Assembly: GCF_006547145.1 (NCBI RefSeq) | Contig: NZ_CP041244.1 | Location: 1,674,001-1,738,000 of the forward strand | DNA from: Actinomadura sp. WMMA1423 | GTDB taxonomy: Bacteria; Actinomycetota; Actinomycetes; Streptosporangiales; Streptosporangiaceae | Direction of reading: 5' to 3' | DNA length: 64,000 nucleotides | The notes under the pieces: generated by a model | The model's database searches: none | The model's input: the letters and a program-made list of their open reading frames with translations, nothing else | Told to the model about the DNA's origin: nothing | In this document: positions 52,349-60,298 of the stretch, piece by piece | How positions within the stretch are numbered: position 1 is the first letter of the stretch | How the letters are laid out: every line of letters begins with the position of its first letter | Program-made: the position numbers and the translations under genes

Positions 52349-53497
52349 ATGATCGACTTCACGCTCGGCGAGGAGCAGGAGGAGCTGCGGCGCACGGTCG
52401 AGCGGTTCGCCCGCGAGAGCGTCGCCCCGGTGATCGGTGACCTGTACGAGCGCGGCGAGTTCCCCTACGAGATCGTCGCCGCGATGGGGAAGATGGGCCT
52501 GTTCGGGCTGCCGTTCCCCGAGGAGCACGGCGGCATGGGCGGCGACTACTTCACGCTCTGCCTGGCCCTGGAGGAGCTGGCGCGCGTCGACTCGTCCGTC
52601 GCGATCACGCTGGAGGCCGGGGTCTCGCTCGGCGCCATGCCGATCTACCGGTTCGGGTCGGCCGAGCAGAAGGAGCGGTGGCTGCCGCGGCTGACCTCGG
52701 GCGAGCGGCTGGCGGGCTTCGGGCTGACCGAGCCGGGCGGCGGCTCGGACGTCCCCGGCGGCATGCGCACCACGGCCCGGCTGGACGGCGACTCCTGGGT
52801 GATCAACGGCTCGAAGGCGTTCATCACCAACTCCGGCACCGACATCACCGCGTTCGTGACCGTGACCGCCTTCACCGGCGAGAACGAGATCTCCACGATC
52901 ATCGTCCCGAACGGCACCCCCGGCTTCACGGTCGGCCGCAAGTACTCCAAGGTCGGCTGGTCGGCTTCCGACACGCGGGAGCTGTCGTTCGACGACGTCC
53001 GCGTCCCGGCGGAGAACCTCGTCGGCGAGCGCGGCCGGGGCTACGCCCAGTTCCTGAGGATCCTGGACGAGGGCCGCATCGCGATCGCCGCGCTGTCGGT
53101 CGGCCTCGCCCAGGGCTGCGTGGACGAGTGCCTGCGCTACGTCCGCGAGCGCGAGGCGTTCGGCAAGGAGATCGGCCGCTACCAGGCCATCCAGTTCAAG
53201 GTCGCCGACATGGAGACCCGCGCGCACACCGCCCGCCTCGCCTACTACGCGGCGGCCGCGAAGATGCTGGCGGGCGAGCCGTTCAAGAAGGAGGCCGCCA
53301 TCGCCAAGCTGGTCGCCTCCAACGCCGCCATGGACAATGCCCGCGACGCCACCCAGGTCTTCGGCGGCTACGGCTTCATGAACGAGTACGCCGTAGGCCG
53401 CTTCTACCGCGACGCGAAGATCCTCGAAGTGGGCGAAGGCACCTCCGAGGTCCAGCGCATGCTCATCGCCCGCGCCCTGGGCCTCCCCCCGGCCTGA
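52349..53497 (+). CDS. acyl-CoA dehydrogenase (FadE19/isovaleryl-CoA type)
   Basis: 382 residues. FGLTEPGGGSDVPGGMRTTARLDGDSWVINGSKAFITNSG, AFGKEIGRYQAIQFKVADM, QVFGGYGFMNEYAVGRFYRDAKI and the catalytic Glu in VGEGTSEVQR are all family landmarks. Its place after the MCC and HMG-CoA lyase genes suggests oxidation of isovaleryl-CoA or a similar branched acyl-CoA. Three bases separate it from the lyase gene. A T-tailed terminator follows. Confidence 0.9.
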   Translation: MIDFTLGEEQEELRRTVERFARESVAPVIGDLYERGEFPYEIVAAMGKMGLFGLPFPEEHGGMGGDYFTLCLALEELARVDSSVAITLEAGVSLGAMPIYRFGSAEQKERWLPRLTSGERLAGFGLTEPGGGSDVPGGMRTTARLDGDSWVINGSKAFITNSGTDITAFVTVTAFTGENEISTIIVPNGTPGFTVGRKYSKVGWSASDTRELSFDDVRVPAENLVGERGRGYAQFLRILDEGRIAIAALSVGLAQGCVDECLRYVREREAFGKEIGRYQAIQFKVADMETRAHTARLAYYAAAAKMLAGEPFKKEAAIAKLVASNAAMDNARDATQVFGGYGFMNEYAVGRFYRDAKILEVGEGTSEVQRMLIARALGLPPA

Positions 53498-53519
53498 CCC
53501 GCTTCACCCCGCCCCACCA

Positions 53520-53557
53520 CGGCGGCCGGCCCGCACCAGCGGCCCGGCCGCCGTTTT
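53520..53557 (+). terminator. Rho-independent terminator of the leucine operon
   Basis: CGGCGGCCGG (53520-53529) pairs with CCGGCCGCCG (53544-53553), 14-base loop, followed by TTTT. The clearest classical terminator in the window. Confidence 0.85.
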
Positions 53558-54097
53558 CATGTCCCCAAGGAGCGTGCCGCTCCCGGTGCCGCCCGGCATT
53601 CGGGGCCGGCCGATCCGGGCCCCGAGGCCGAGCCCCTGACTTCCACCGCTCATATCCCTTTTAATGGCATCCGCTCCTTTGATCGCCACTCGAGAAAAAA
53701 GATCTACTGCAATCATTTCATGATTCATGCCCCGCCAAGTTTTCATCGAGTTTGGCGAAGGGTATTCTCCAAGTTGGACATGGAGAGAGTACGGCCACCA
53801 GGGGGTCAACGATTCATCCCGAACCCCTACCCCGCATAACTGGCATCGCGGGACTTCCGCACGAGATCAGCGCGGCTCACTGATCCCAGTCGGGCGAGCC
53901 CTTCCCGTAATTCCTATCGGGCCATTTCCCCCCGAAGGCCGCTTTCCCGTGAGAAATCCACCGAAATCGTTTACGGACACGGCTCTTCGCACGAGCCGCG
54001 TCTGATATGAGTGAATTCCAGGTAGACCCACCGCAACCGCCGCATTTCTGGAACCGCACTCAAATCCAAACCAACCATCCCAGAAGGAAGATCCATC
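53558..54097. other. AT-richer gene-free spacer before the IPT/TIG genes
   Basis: 540 bases of clearly lower GC, with A/T tracts near 53690 and an inverted repeat AATCAT-TTC-ATGATT at 53711-53725. No conserved frame or RNA was recognised. It probably holds the promoter of the IPT/TIG gene and marks the edge of an acquired segment. Confidence 0.55.
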
Positions 54098-54874
54098 ATG
54101 GCACCCGTCATCACCTCCCTCTCCTGCGGCCCGCAGGCGACCAACCAGGGGAACGCCGGCCAGACCCTGGTCATCACCGGAACCGGCCTCTCCGGATCCA
54201 CCCGGGTACGGTTCGGAACCAGCGGCCCCCAGGTCACGCCCAGTGCCACCACCGCGACGTCGGTCACGTGCACGGTCCCGTCCGGAAGCGGAGTGGTCGC
54301 GGTCGCCGTCCTCAACGGCGGCGTCTGGAGCAACTCGCTGAACTTCTACTACATCCCCGCGCCCAACGCCTGCGGGCTCAGCCCGGCCGACGGACCGGCG
54401 ACCGCCCCACCCGCGATCACCATCACGGGGAACAACCTCCTGACCGCCAACCAGGCGACGTTCGGCGCCGCGACCCCGGTGACCGCGACCGCCACCAACG
54501 ACAGCGCGGCCCAGGCGACGCCGGCCAGCATCACCGAAGTGGGCGCCTCGCCCTACTTCCAGAGCGTGAACGCCACCATCCGAACCGCCGGCGGCACCAC
54601 GACGGTGAACGGCACGTACATCGCCTACGACGCGCCGACGATCACGACCGTGGCGCCTTCCAGCGGCCCCGAGGGCACCGAGGTGCTCATCACCGGAACA
54701 GGGTTCGTAGGCCCCATCATCACCGTCCTCGTCGACGGCAACGAGGCCGTGGCCACGGCCCTCTCGGAGACGCAGATCTCCGCCATCATCCCGGCCGGCA
54801 CCGGAACCGTGGACGTGGCCGTCACGACCGCGGGCGGAACCGCCACCGCGGTCGGCGCCTACACCTACACCTGA
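54098..54874 (+). CDS. IPT/TIG-repeat protein, three Ig-like domains
   Basis: 258 residues, nearly all beta. Three IPT/TIG domains: SLSCGPQATNQGNAGQTLVITGTGLSGSTRVRFGT... (1-82), a diverged middle one (85-172), and TITTVAPSSGPEGTEVLITGTGFVGP... (175-258). No signal peptide, no membrane segment, no sorting motif, so if it works outside the cell it leaves by a special route. IPT/TIG folds bind carbohydrates or act as spacers in surface proteins. ATG with AGAAGGAAG upstream. First of a small gene family here. Confidence 0.85.
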   Translation: MAPVITSLSCGPQATNQGNAGQTLVITGTGLSGSTRVRFGTSGPQVTPSATTATSVTCTVPSGSGVVAVAVLNGGVWSNSLNFYYIPAPNACGLSPADGPATAPPAITITGNNLLTANQATFGAATPVTATATNDSAAQATPASITEVGASPYFQSVNATIRTAGGTTTVNGTYIAYDAPTITTVAPSSGPEGTEVLITGTGFVGPIITVLVDGNEAVATALSETQISAIIPAGTGTVDVAVTTAGGTATAVGAYTYT

Positions 54875-54900
54875 GAAACGGGGGCTCCCCGGAGGAAACG

Positions 54901-54930
54901 CGCCCTGGCCGGCCGGCGCCGGCCAGGGCG
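54901..54930 (+). terminator. hairpin between the IPT/TIG genes
   Basis: CGCCCTGGCCGG (54901-54912) pairs with CCGGCCAGGGCG (54919-54930), 12 pairs and a six-base loop, no T-run. Ends or attenuates the first IPT/TIG transcript. Confidence 0.6.
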
Positions 54931-54971
54931 CCTCATCGGCATCGAGGAAGGGATCAGTCATCGCTCCCCCA

Positions 54972-55724
54972 GTGGTCAACGGCCTGAATCCGACTTCCGG
55001 CCCGTCGTCGGGCGGGAACCCGGTGTTCATCACCGGCAGCGGGTTCACCGGAGTGACGCGTGTCCGTTTCGGCACCGCCAATGCGGCCTTCATCTTCAAC
55101 TCCGACACCAGGATCACCGCGACAGCACCACCGGCGGTCACCCTGACCCCGGTCAACGTCACCGTCACCACTCCGCGCGGAACCAGCAGGCAGGGCGTGC
55201 TCTACAGCTACGTCAGCAGCGGTACGGCCGGGGTCACCAGCGTGGACCCCGATGTCGGGCCCTTCGAGGGAAGCAACACGGTCACGGTCAACGGCACGGG
55301 TCTGGCGATGGTGACGTCGGTGTGGTTCGGCACGGCGTCCGCTCTCGCCTTCACCGTCATCTCGGACAGCGAGATCACCGCCACCGTCCCCCCCGGCACC
55401 GGAATCGTCGATGTCTCGGTCAACGCGCCCTGCGGGAGCCCAGGGGCGGGGACCTGCGGCACCTACACCTATATGGGAGTCCCGTCGGTCGACAGCCTGG
55501 TCCCCGACCACGGCCCCGCCGCGGGCAGCAACTCCGTCGTCATCAACGGCTCGAACCTGACAGATGTCGACACCGTGCTGTTCGGCGACACCATAGTCCC
55601 CTTCGTCGTCATCTCCGACAGCCAGATCACCGCCATCGCCCCGCCCGGCACCGGAACCGTCCTGGTCGCCGTGTCGAACAGGCTGGCGTCGAGTTCGCCC
55701 GCAGTGCCCTATACCTACGACTGA
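54972..55724 (+). CDS. second IPT/TIG-repeat protein
   Basis: 250 residues, three IPT/TIG domains (GLNPTSGPSSGGNPVFITGSGFTG..., VTSVDPDVGPFEGSNTVTVNGTGL..., VDSLVPDHGPAAGSNSVVINGSNL...). No signal peptide. GTG 54972 is the first ordinary start, but it lies 19 bases after the only ribosome site (GAGGAAGGG, 54944-54952). The in-frame ATC at 54960, seven bases from that site, would give IAPPVVNG, parallel to MAPVITS of the first gene. Either ATC is used, or a once-normal ATG has mutated. Confidence 0.8.
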   Translation: MVNGLNPTSGPSSGGNPVFITGSGFTGVTRVRFGTANAAFIFNSDTRITATAPPAVTLTPVNVTVTTPRGTSRQGVLYSYVSSGTAGVTSVDPDVGPFEGSNTVTVNGTGLAMVTSVWFGTASALAFTVISDSEITATVPPGTGIVDVSVNAPCGSPGAGTCGTYTYMGVPSVDSLVPDHGPAAGSNSVVINGSNLTDVDTVLFGDTIVPFVVISDSQITAIAPPGTGTVLVAVSNRLASSSPAVPYTYD

Positions 55725-55725
55725 A

Positions 55726-55742
55726 CCGTGGCCCGGCCACGG
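55726..55742 (+). terminator. short hairpin after the second IPT/TIG gene
   Basis: CCGTGG-CCCGG-CCACGG directly after the stop codon, six pairs and a five-base loop. Weak but well placed. Confidence 0.4.
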
Positions 55743-55989
55743 CGCACGACCGCGAATCAAACCCGGCAGGTCAGCTGTTTGTCCGGCATGTTCCCCGGAT
55801 CCTCGACCGGAAGGCGACGGCGTCCCCGGGGCAGGGAGGTTCCCGATGACGTTGCAGGCTTCGCCGCCCGGGAGTCCTTGGGCGGCGAAGCCCCGACGAC
55901 CACTCGGATCACTTGAAAGACGATCCGTAATGCCGGCGCCCGAAGGTCGCGCTCAAATCTCCTCCGAGAAAGAGCCGAGGCCGGGGTCT

Positions 55990-56345
55990 ACGGCTCGTAT
56001 CGAGGTGGGCGAATCCCCCTATTTCCAAACCGTGAACGTCACCATCCGCACCGCCGGCGGCACCGCCACGCTGAACAACGCCTACACCGTCCACGACACA
56101 CCCACGATCTCCCCCACACCGTGACCCCCCACCACGGCCCCGGTGGCACTGCGTTGATCATCACCGGCACGGGCTACGTCGGCCCCTCCATCATCGTCGC
56201 CTTCGGCGGGTACCCTGCCGTCGCCACCGTCATCTCGGATGGCGAGCCCGTCGCCTTCGCCCCTGACGGGCCCGGCCCGGGACCCGTGGAGGTGTACGTG
56301 ATAGCGATGAGCCCGTCCAATCCCGGAACCTTCACCTATGTGTAA
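55990..56345 (+). pseudogene. broken third IPT/TIG gene
   Basis: Residues read at 55990-56120 (RIEVGESPYFQTVNVTIRTAGGTATLNNAYTVHDTPTIS) match the middle of the first IPT/TIG protein (ITEVGASPYFQSVNATIRTAGG...). After a frameshift near 56120 the text continues as HHGPGGTALIITGTGYVGPSIIV...TFTYV, matching its last domain. The N-terminal domain is gone. It is thus a truncated, frameshifted paralog of the gene at 54098. Confidence 0.75.
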
Positions 56346-56361
56346 GAGGCGCGGGTCCGGT

Positions 56362-57333
56362 CTACGGGGCGCAGCCGCGGATCGTGCCGGGCGGGTAGCA
56401 GTTGTCCGGGATGTTCGCCCGGATCGTCGTCCCCGAGGAGATGACGACGCCGGGCTTCGGGATGTTGAAGATGACGTTGTAGACGCCGCCGCCCGGGAAG
56501 CCCTCGGTGGCGGAGTTCTGGTTGTTCTCGATCACGACCCCGTAGAGCGCGGTGACGCCGTAGTTCAGGACGCCGCCTCCCGCGAACTCCGCGAAGTTGC
56601 TGTCGATGCGGCTGGAGGAGATGGTCGTGTTGCCGCTCTCGCTCGTGTAGACGCCGCCGCCGCCGTCCTGCGGGGAGGTGTTCCCCGTGATGCGAGTCGT
56701 CGCGATCCGGACGTTGCCGTAGTTGGCGACGCCGCCGCCGCTGAAGCCGCTGTTGCCGCTGATCAGGCTGTTGCTGGAGACCAGCGCGCTCGCGCCGGTC
56801 CCGTTCATCAGCCCCCCTCCGTCGCCCGTCGCCGTGTTGTTGCGGATGTTCGTCAGGGTGAGGTACGTCGTGCCGTTGTTGCGGATGCCGCCGCCGTCGC
56901 CGTCGACGTCGCCGCCCTCGAAGGAGACGTTCGTCGCCTGGAAGGTGGCGCCGAGGGCCACGTCGACGACGCGGAACTGGTCGGTGGCCGACGGGTCCCG
57001 GATGATCTTGGTGTTCGTGCGGCCGACGAGGGTGATCCTGCCGGTGATCTGCGGCAGGGCCGAGGCCGGCCCGGCCGCAGCGGTGTAGTTGTACGTGCAG
57101 TTGGGGGCCAGCTGGATCGTCGCGGCGATCCTCGAGTTGCCGGTGTTGATGGCCGAGGTGAGTTCCGTCGTGCTGCAGTGAACGGCGGCCGTGTACGCGC
57201 GGGCCGCCTGCGGGCCGGTCCGGCCGGGGGGCGCCGGCTGCGCGGAGACCGCCGGTGAGGCCGCGGTCATCGCGCCCGCCGAGAGAGCGAGGGAAGCCCC
57301 CGCGCAGAGGAACGCCCTACGATATGTAGCCAT
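56362..57333 (-). CDS. secreted right-handed beta-helix protein
   Basis: 323 residues. Signal peptide with RR near the start (MATYRRAFLCAGASLALSAGAM...SPAVSA), cleavage likely after VSA. The mature part is a beta-helix of Asn/Gly-rich rungs: NNGTTYLTLTNIRNNTATGDGGGLMNGTG, NYGNVRIATTRITGNTSPQDGGGGVYTSE, as in bacterial surface and pectate-lyase-like proteins. A cysteine pair at the C-terminus (CYPPGTIRGC) and one near 53 could be bridged. No catalytic residues can be named. ATG follows AAGGGG. Runs toward the IPT/TIG pseudogene. Confidence 0.82.
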   Translation of the reverse strand: MATYRRAFLCAGASLALSAGAMTAASPAVSAQPAPPGRTGPQAARAYTAAVHCSTTELTSAINTGNSRIAATIQLAPNCTYNYTAAAGPASALPQITGRITLVGRTNTKIIRDPSATDQFRVVDVALGATFQATNVSFEGGDVDGDGGGIRNNGTTYLTLTNIRNNTATGDGGGLMNGTGASALVSSNSLISGNSGFSGGGVANYGNVRIATTRITGNTSPQDGGGGVYTSESGNTTISSSRIDSNFAEFAGGGVLNYGVTALYGVVIENNQNSATEGFPGGGVYNVIFNIPKPGVVISSGTTIRANIPDNCYPPGTIRGCAP

Positions 57334-57461
57334 CTTGCCCCTTTCGGATAAATGCGACATTCGCCGCATCGCCCTCGGAATCGCTGGCATCGGCACGCCA
57401 GAACGCCAGAAATCAGTGAAACATAAACCGGCAAACCAGGCAGCCACGAAAAATGAATATT

Positions 57462-57491
57462 GCCGTACATGACGCATTTCCATTTGGTCAA
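57462..57491 (-). promoter_or_regulatory. possible promoter of the beta-helix gene
   Basis: Minus strand TTGACC (57491-57486), 18 bases, TACGGC (57467-57462), in an AT-rich gap. Leader about 125 bases. The rest of the 57334-57606 spacer shows nothing else. Confidence 0.35.
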
Positions 57492-57606
57492 GAATGATCG
57501 CCGATGCAATGGCGATCTCTCGGCCCGACGAAATGCGACCGGGCCGGCGGCACCGTCCGCACCGGACACGTCGGCATCGTTCGGGGCGGCGGGGCGTCCG
57601 GCGCGG

Positions 57607-57612
57607 TACAGT
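57607..57612 (+). promoter_or_regulatory. -10 element of a leaderless promoter
   Basis: TACAGT, six bases before the ATG at 57619, no ribosome-binding site between. Confidence 0.5.
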
Positions 57613-57618
57613 CGGCGG

Positions 57619-58368
57619 ATGCTGCTGCGCGCCTACGGCATCGCCCGCTCTCTGGTCATGTACTACGGGATTCCGGGCAAGCACCGGCGCGCGTCCCGCC
57701 TTTACGGGGAGTTCCTCGGGCCCGGCGACCTCGCCTTCGACATCGGGGCGCACGTGGGCGGGCGGGTGCGCGTGTGGCGCGGGCTCGGGGCGCGGGTGGT
57801 CGCGGTGGAGCCGCAGCCCGACTGCCTGCGCGTCCTGCGGCTGTTCTTCGGCCGCGACCAGGACGTCACGCTCGTGCCGGGCGCCGTCGGGGCCGAGCCC
57901 GGGGAGGCTCGCCTGGCCATGTCCTCCGCGACGCCGACGGTGTCCTCGATGTCACCCGGGTGGATCAAGGCGGTGACGACGGACCAGAGCTTCGCCCGCG
58001 TCCGGTGGGACCGCTCGATCGGCGTCGAGGTGACGACGCTGGACGACCTCATCGCCGCCCACGGCGTGCCGGCGTTCTGCAAGATCGACGTCGAGGGCTT
58101 CGAGGCCGACGTGCTGGCGGGGCTGTCCCAGGCCCTTCCCGCGCTGTCCTTCGAGTACGTGCCGTCGGCGCACGAGGCCTCCCTGGAGGCGCTGAGCCTC
58201 GTCGACGGGCTGGGCGACTACGTCTACAACTACTCCCCCATCGAGACGATGCGGCTGGCGAGCCCCCGCTGGCTCGACGCGTCCGAGCTGCGGCGGCGGC
58301 TCGAGATGATCCGTCCGCGCGGGCGCTCGGGCGACGTCTACGCCCGCCTCCGCCAGCCGGGCGACTAG
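57619..58368 (+). CDS. FkbM-family methyltransferase
   Basis: 249 residues, Rossmann methyltransferase: SAM motif DLAFDIGAHVGGRVRVWRGLGARVVAVEPQP, then VTTLDDLIAAHGVPAFCKIDVEGFEADVL, the FkbM hallmark. It usually methylates a sugar or polyketide hydroxyl. No natural-product cluster adjoins. Its TAG stop shares the palindromic CTAG with the stop of the convergent LysR gene. Confidence 0.88.
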   Translation: MLLRAYGIARSLVMYYGIPGKHRRASRLYGEFLGPGDLAFDIGAHVGGRVRVWRGLGARVVAVEPQPDCLRVLRLFFGRDQDVTLVPGAVGAEPGEARLAMSSATPTVSSMSPGWIKAVTTDQSFARVRWDRSIGVEVTTLDDLIAAHGVPAFCKIDVEGFEADVLAGLSQALPALSFEYVPSAHEASLEALSLVDGLGDYVYNYSPIETMRLASPRWLDASELRRRLEMIRPRGRSGDVYARLRQPGD

Positions 58369-59306
58369 CGGGCCGAGGGTGCCGCCTCACCGGGCAGCCA
58401 GTCGCGGTCCGGGTCGTGCTCCAGCCAGCGGTGCCGCCGCCCGTACTCGGCGAACCTGCTGAGCAGCGCGGGGAGCATCGGGTGCGGCGACTGCCGCGGC
58501 CACATCAGCGACCAGGCGTAGAGCGGGGTCGGATCGACCACGGGGATCGCCCGGACGCCGGAACCGGCGGGGAGCGGGGCGTCGGCGGGGAGCAGCGTGA
58601 TCCGTCCCGGCTCGGCCGCCAGGCCGGAGAGCAGGTGCTCCATCCCGAGGTTGGCTCCGCCGGACGCGGCGCGGAGGCCGAACTCCTCGCAGAACCGGTT
58701 GATGAAGTCGAGGCGGTCGGCGGCCGCGGGGAACCAGAGGACGCGTCCGGCGAGGTCGCGGGGGCGGACACTGGCCGCCGCGGCCAGCGGGTCCCCGGCG
58801 GCGACCAGGACGTCCACGGGTTCGAGCCGGACGAGGCGGTGCGCCAGCCCGTCCGGCAGCGGCGGGTGGACGCGCCCGAACGCGGCGTCGACGTCGCCGC
58901 GCAGCAGGGCCGCCGCCGCGGCGGGCAGGTCGCGGCCCATGCCGAGTTCGACGTCGAGCTCCGGCCCTTCCTCTATCACCGGGGCGACCGTCCGGGCCGG
59001 GCCGTACAGGTGGCCCCAGAGGTCGATCCGCAAGGGCCGCCCGGCCGCGTGGACCGCGCCGACCGCCGCTTCGGCGGCCCGCAGCGCCTCCCGCGCCGGA
59101 TCGAGGAAACGGCGCCCCGCCTCCGTGAGCTCCACGCTCCCGCGGGTGAAGAGCGGGACTCCGAGCGCCGCCTCCAGCCTGGCCACCCGTTTGGACACCG
59201 CCTGCTGGCTGATCGACAGCTCCTCGGCGGCCCGCCCGAAGTGCAGATGGCCCGCGACGGCGACGAACGCGCGCACCTGGCCGAGGTCGAGCTCCACGCC
59301 TCCCAT
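58365..59306 (-). CDS. LysR-family transcriptional regulator
   Basis: 313 residues: N-terminal winged HTH (LDLGQVRAFVAVAGHLHFGRAAEELSISQQAVSKRVARLEAALGVPLFTR) and a periplasmic-binding-like effector domain. ATG 59306 chosen. GTG 59297 is possible. Divergent from an oxidoreductase and hydrolase pair that it probably activates. GACAACC-gat-GGTTGTC lies directly between, just upstream of its start. Convergent with FkbM, overlapping by four bases. Confidence 0.88.
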   Translation of the reverse strand: MGGVELDLGQVRAFVAVAGHLHFGRAAEELSISQQAVSKRVARLEAALGVPLFTRGSVELTEAGRRFLDPAREALRAAEAAVGAVHAAGRPLRIDLWGHLYGPARTVAPVIEEGPELDVELGMGRDLPAAAAALLRGDVDAAFGRVHPPLPDGLAHRLVRLEPVDVLVAAGDPLAAAASVRPRDLAGRVLWFPAAADRLDFINRFCEEFGLRAASGGANLGMEHLLSGLAAEPGRITLLPADAPLPAGSGVRAIPVVDPTPLYAWSLMWPRQSPHPMLPALLSRFAEYGRRHRWLEHDPDRDWLPGEAAPSAR

Positions 59307-59313
59307 CGTGGGC

Positions 59314-59330
59314 GACAACCGATGGTTGTC
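59314..59330. promoter_or_regulatory. LysR operator
   Basis: GACAACC-GAT-GGTTGTC, a perfect seven-base-arm inverted repeat in the divergent LysR/oxidoreductase gap. Confidence 0.65.
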
Positions 59331-59386
59331 AAACCGGCCCGGCGGCTGTTGGACGGGCCCGGCGTCCGGCCGGTTTCCTGCGGGGC

Positions 59387-60298
59387 ATGAGAGCACTCCT
59401 TCCCGAATCGGGATCGGTGTCGTTCGGCGAGGTCGACGAACCGGTCCCCCGTCCGGGCGAGGCGCTGGTGAAGGTCGCGGCGTTCTCGGTGAACCGGGGC
59501 GAGACGTTCCAGCTGGAGTCCGACCGGCCCGGCTGGCGGCCCGGCAAGGACGTCGCGGGCCTCGTCGTCCAGGCCGCGGCCGACGGGTCGGGGCCCGCGG
59601 CCGGCAGCCGGGTCGTGGGCCACCCGCCGTCGGCGGGGTGGGCCGAGTACGTCGCCGTCCCGACCGGCTCGCTCGCCGAGATCCCCGCCGCGGTGCCTGT
59701 GCGGGCGGCCGCCGCGCTGCCGCTGGCCGGTCTCACCGCGCTGCGCCTGCTGCGCGCGTCCGGCGCCACGGCGGGGACGCGCGTCCTGCTGACGGGCGCG
59801 TCCGGTGGCGTCGGCCATTTCTTCGTCGAGCTCGCGGCCGCCGCCGGAGCCGAGGTCACCGCCGTCACGGCCTCTCCTGAGCGCGGCCGGCGACTGGCCC
59901 AGCTGGGGGCCGTGGTCGTCCATGATGTGCGGGACGCCGCCGGTCCCTTCGACGTCGCCCTGGAGTCGACCGGCGGGGACGTCCTGCCGCACGCTTTGGC
60001 GCGCGTGGCCCCCGGGGGCACGCTCATCTGGTTCGGGCAGGCGAGCCGCCGTCCCGTCACGCTGGGCTTCTTCGACTTCTTCGAGGGCCCCGAGTCGGCG
60101 TCCATCAGGCACTTCCACTACGCGGGCGACCCGTACGGGGAGGACCTCGCCACGCTCGTCCGCCTGACCGCGGCCGGGCGCCTGCACCCCGAACTCGGCC
60201 GCGTCGCCGACTGGAGCGAGACCGCCGCCGTCCTCACCGACCTCCGCGAGCGCCGCGTTCGCGGCAAAGCCGTCCTCACCCTGGAGCAGAACCGATGA
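59387..60298 (+). CDS. zinc-type/quinone-oxidoreductase MDR protein
   Basis: 303 residues, medium-chain dehydrogenase fold: N-terminal GroES-like part (GEALVKVAAFSVNRGETFQL) and nucleotide site LLTGASGGVGHFFVELAAAAG (GASGGVG). The zinc ligands of alcohol dehydrogenases are absent, so it is a QOR-like NADPH oxidoreductase. Likely LysR-regulated and coupled to the next gene by ATGA. Confidence 0.88.
   Translation: MRALLPESGSVSFGEVDEPVPRPGEALVKVAAFSVNRGETFQLESDRPGWRPGKDVAGLVVQAAADGSGPAAGSRVVGHPPSAGWAEYVAVPTGSLAEIPAAVPVRAAAALPLAGLTALRLLRASGATAGTRVLLTGASGGVGHFFVELAAAAGAEVTAVTASPERGRRLAQLGAVVVHDVRDAAGPFDVALESTGGDVLPHALARVAPGGTLIWFGQASRRPVTLGFFDFFEGPESASIRHFHYAGDPYGEDLATLVRLTAAGRLHPELGRVADWSETAAVLTDLRERRVRGKAVLTLEQNR

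Noticed and set aside
53700..54005. Small open frame (92 codons) before the first IPT/TIG gene
   Set aside because: No codon bias, no ribosome site and an unlikely composition in an AT-richer spacer.
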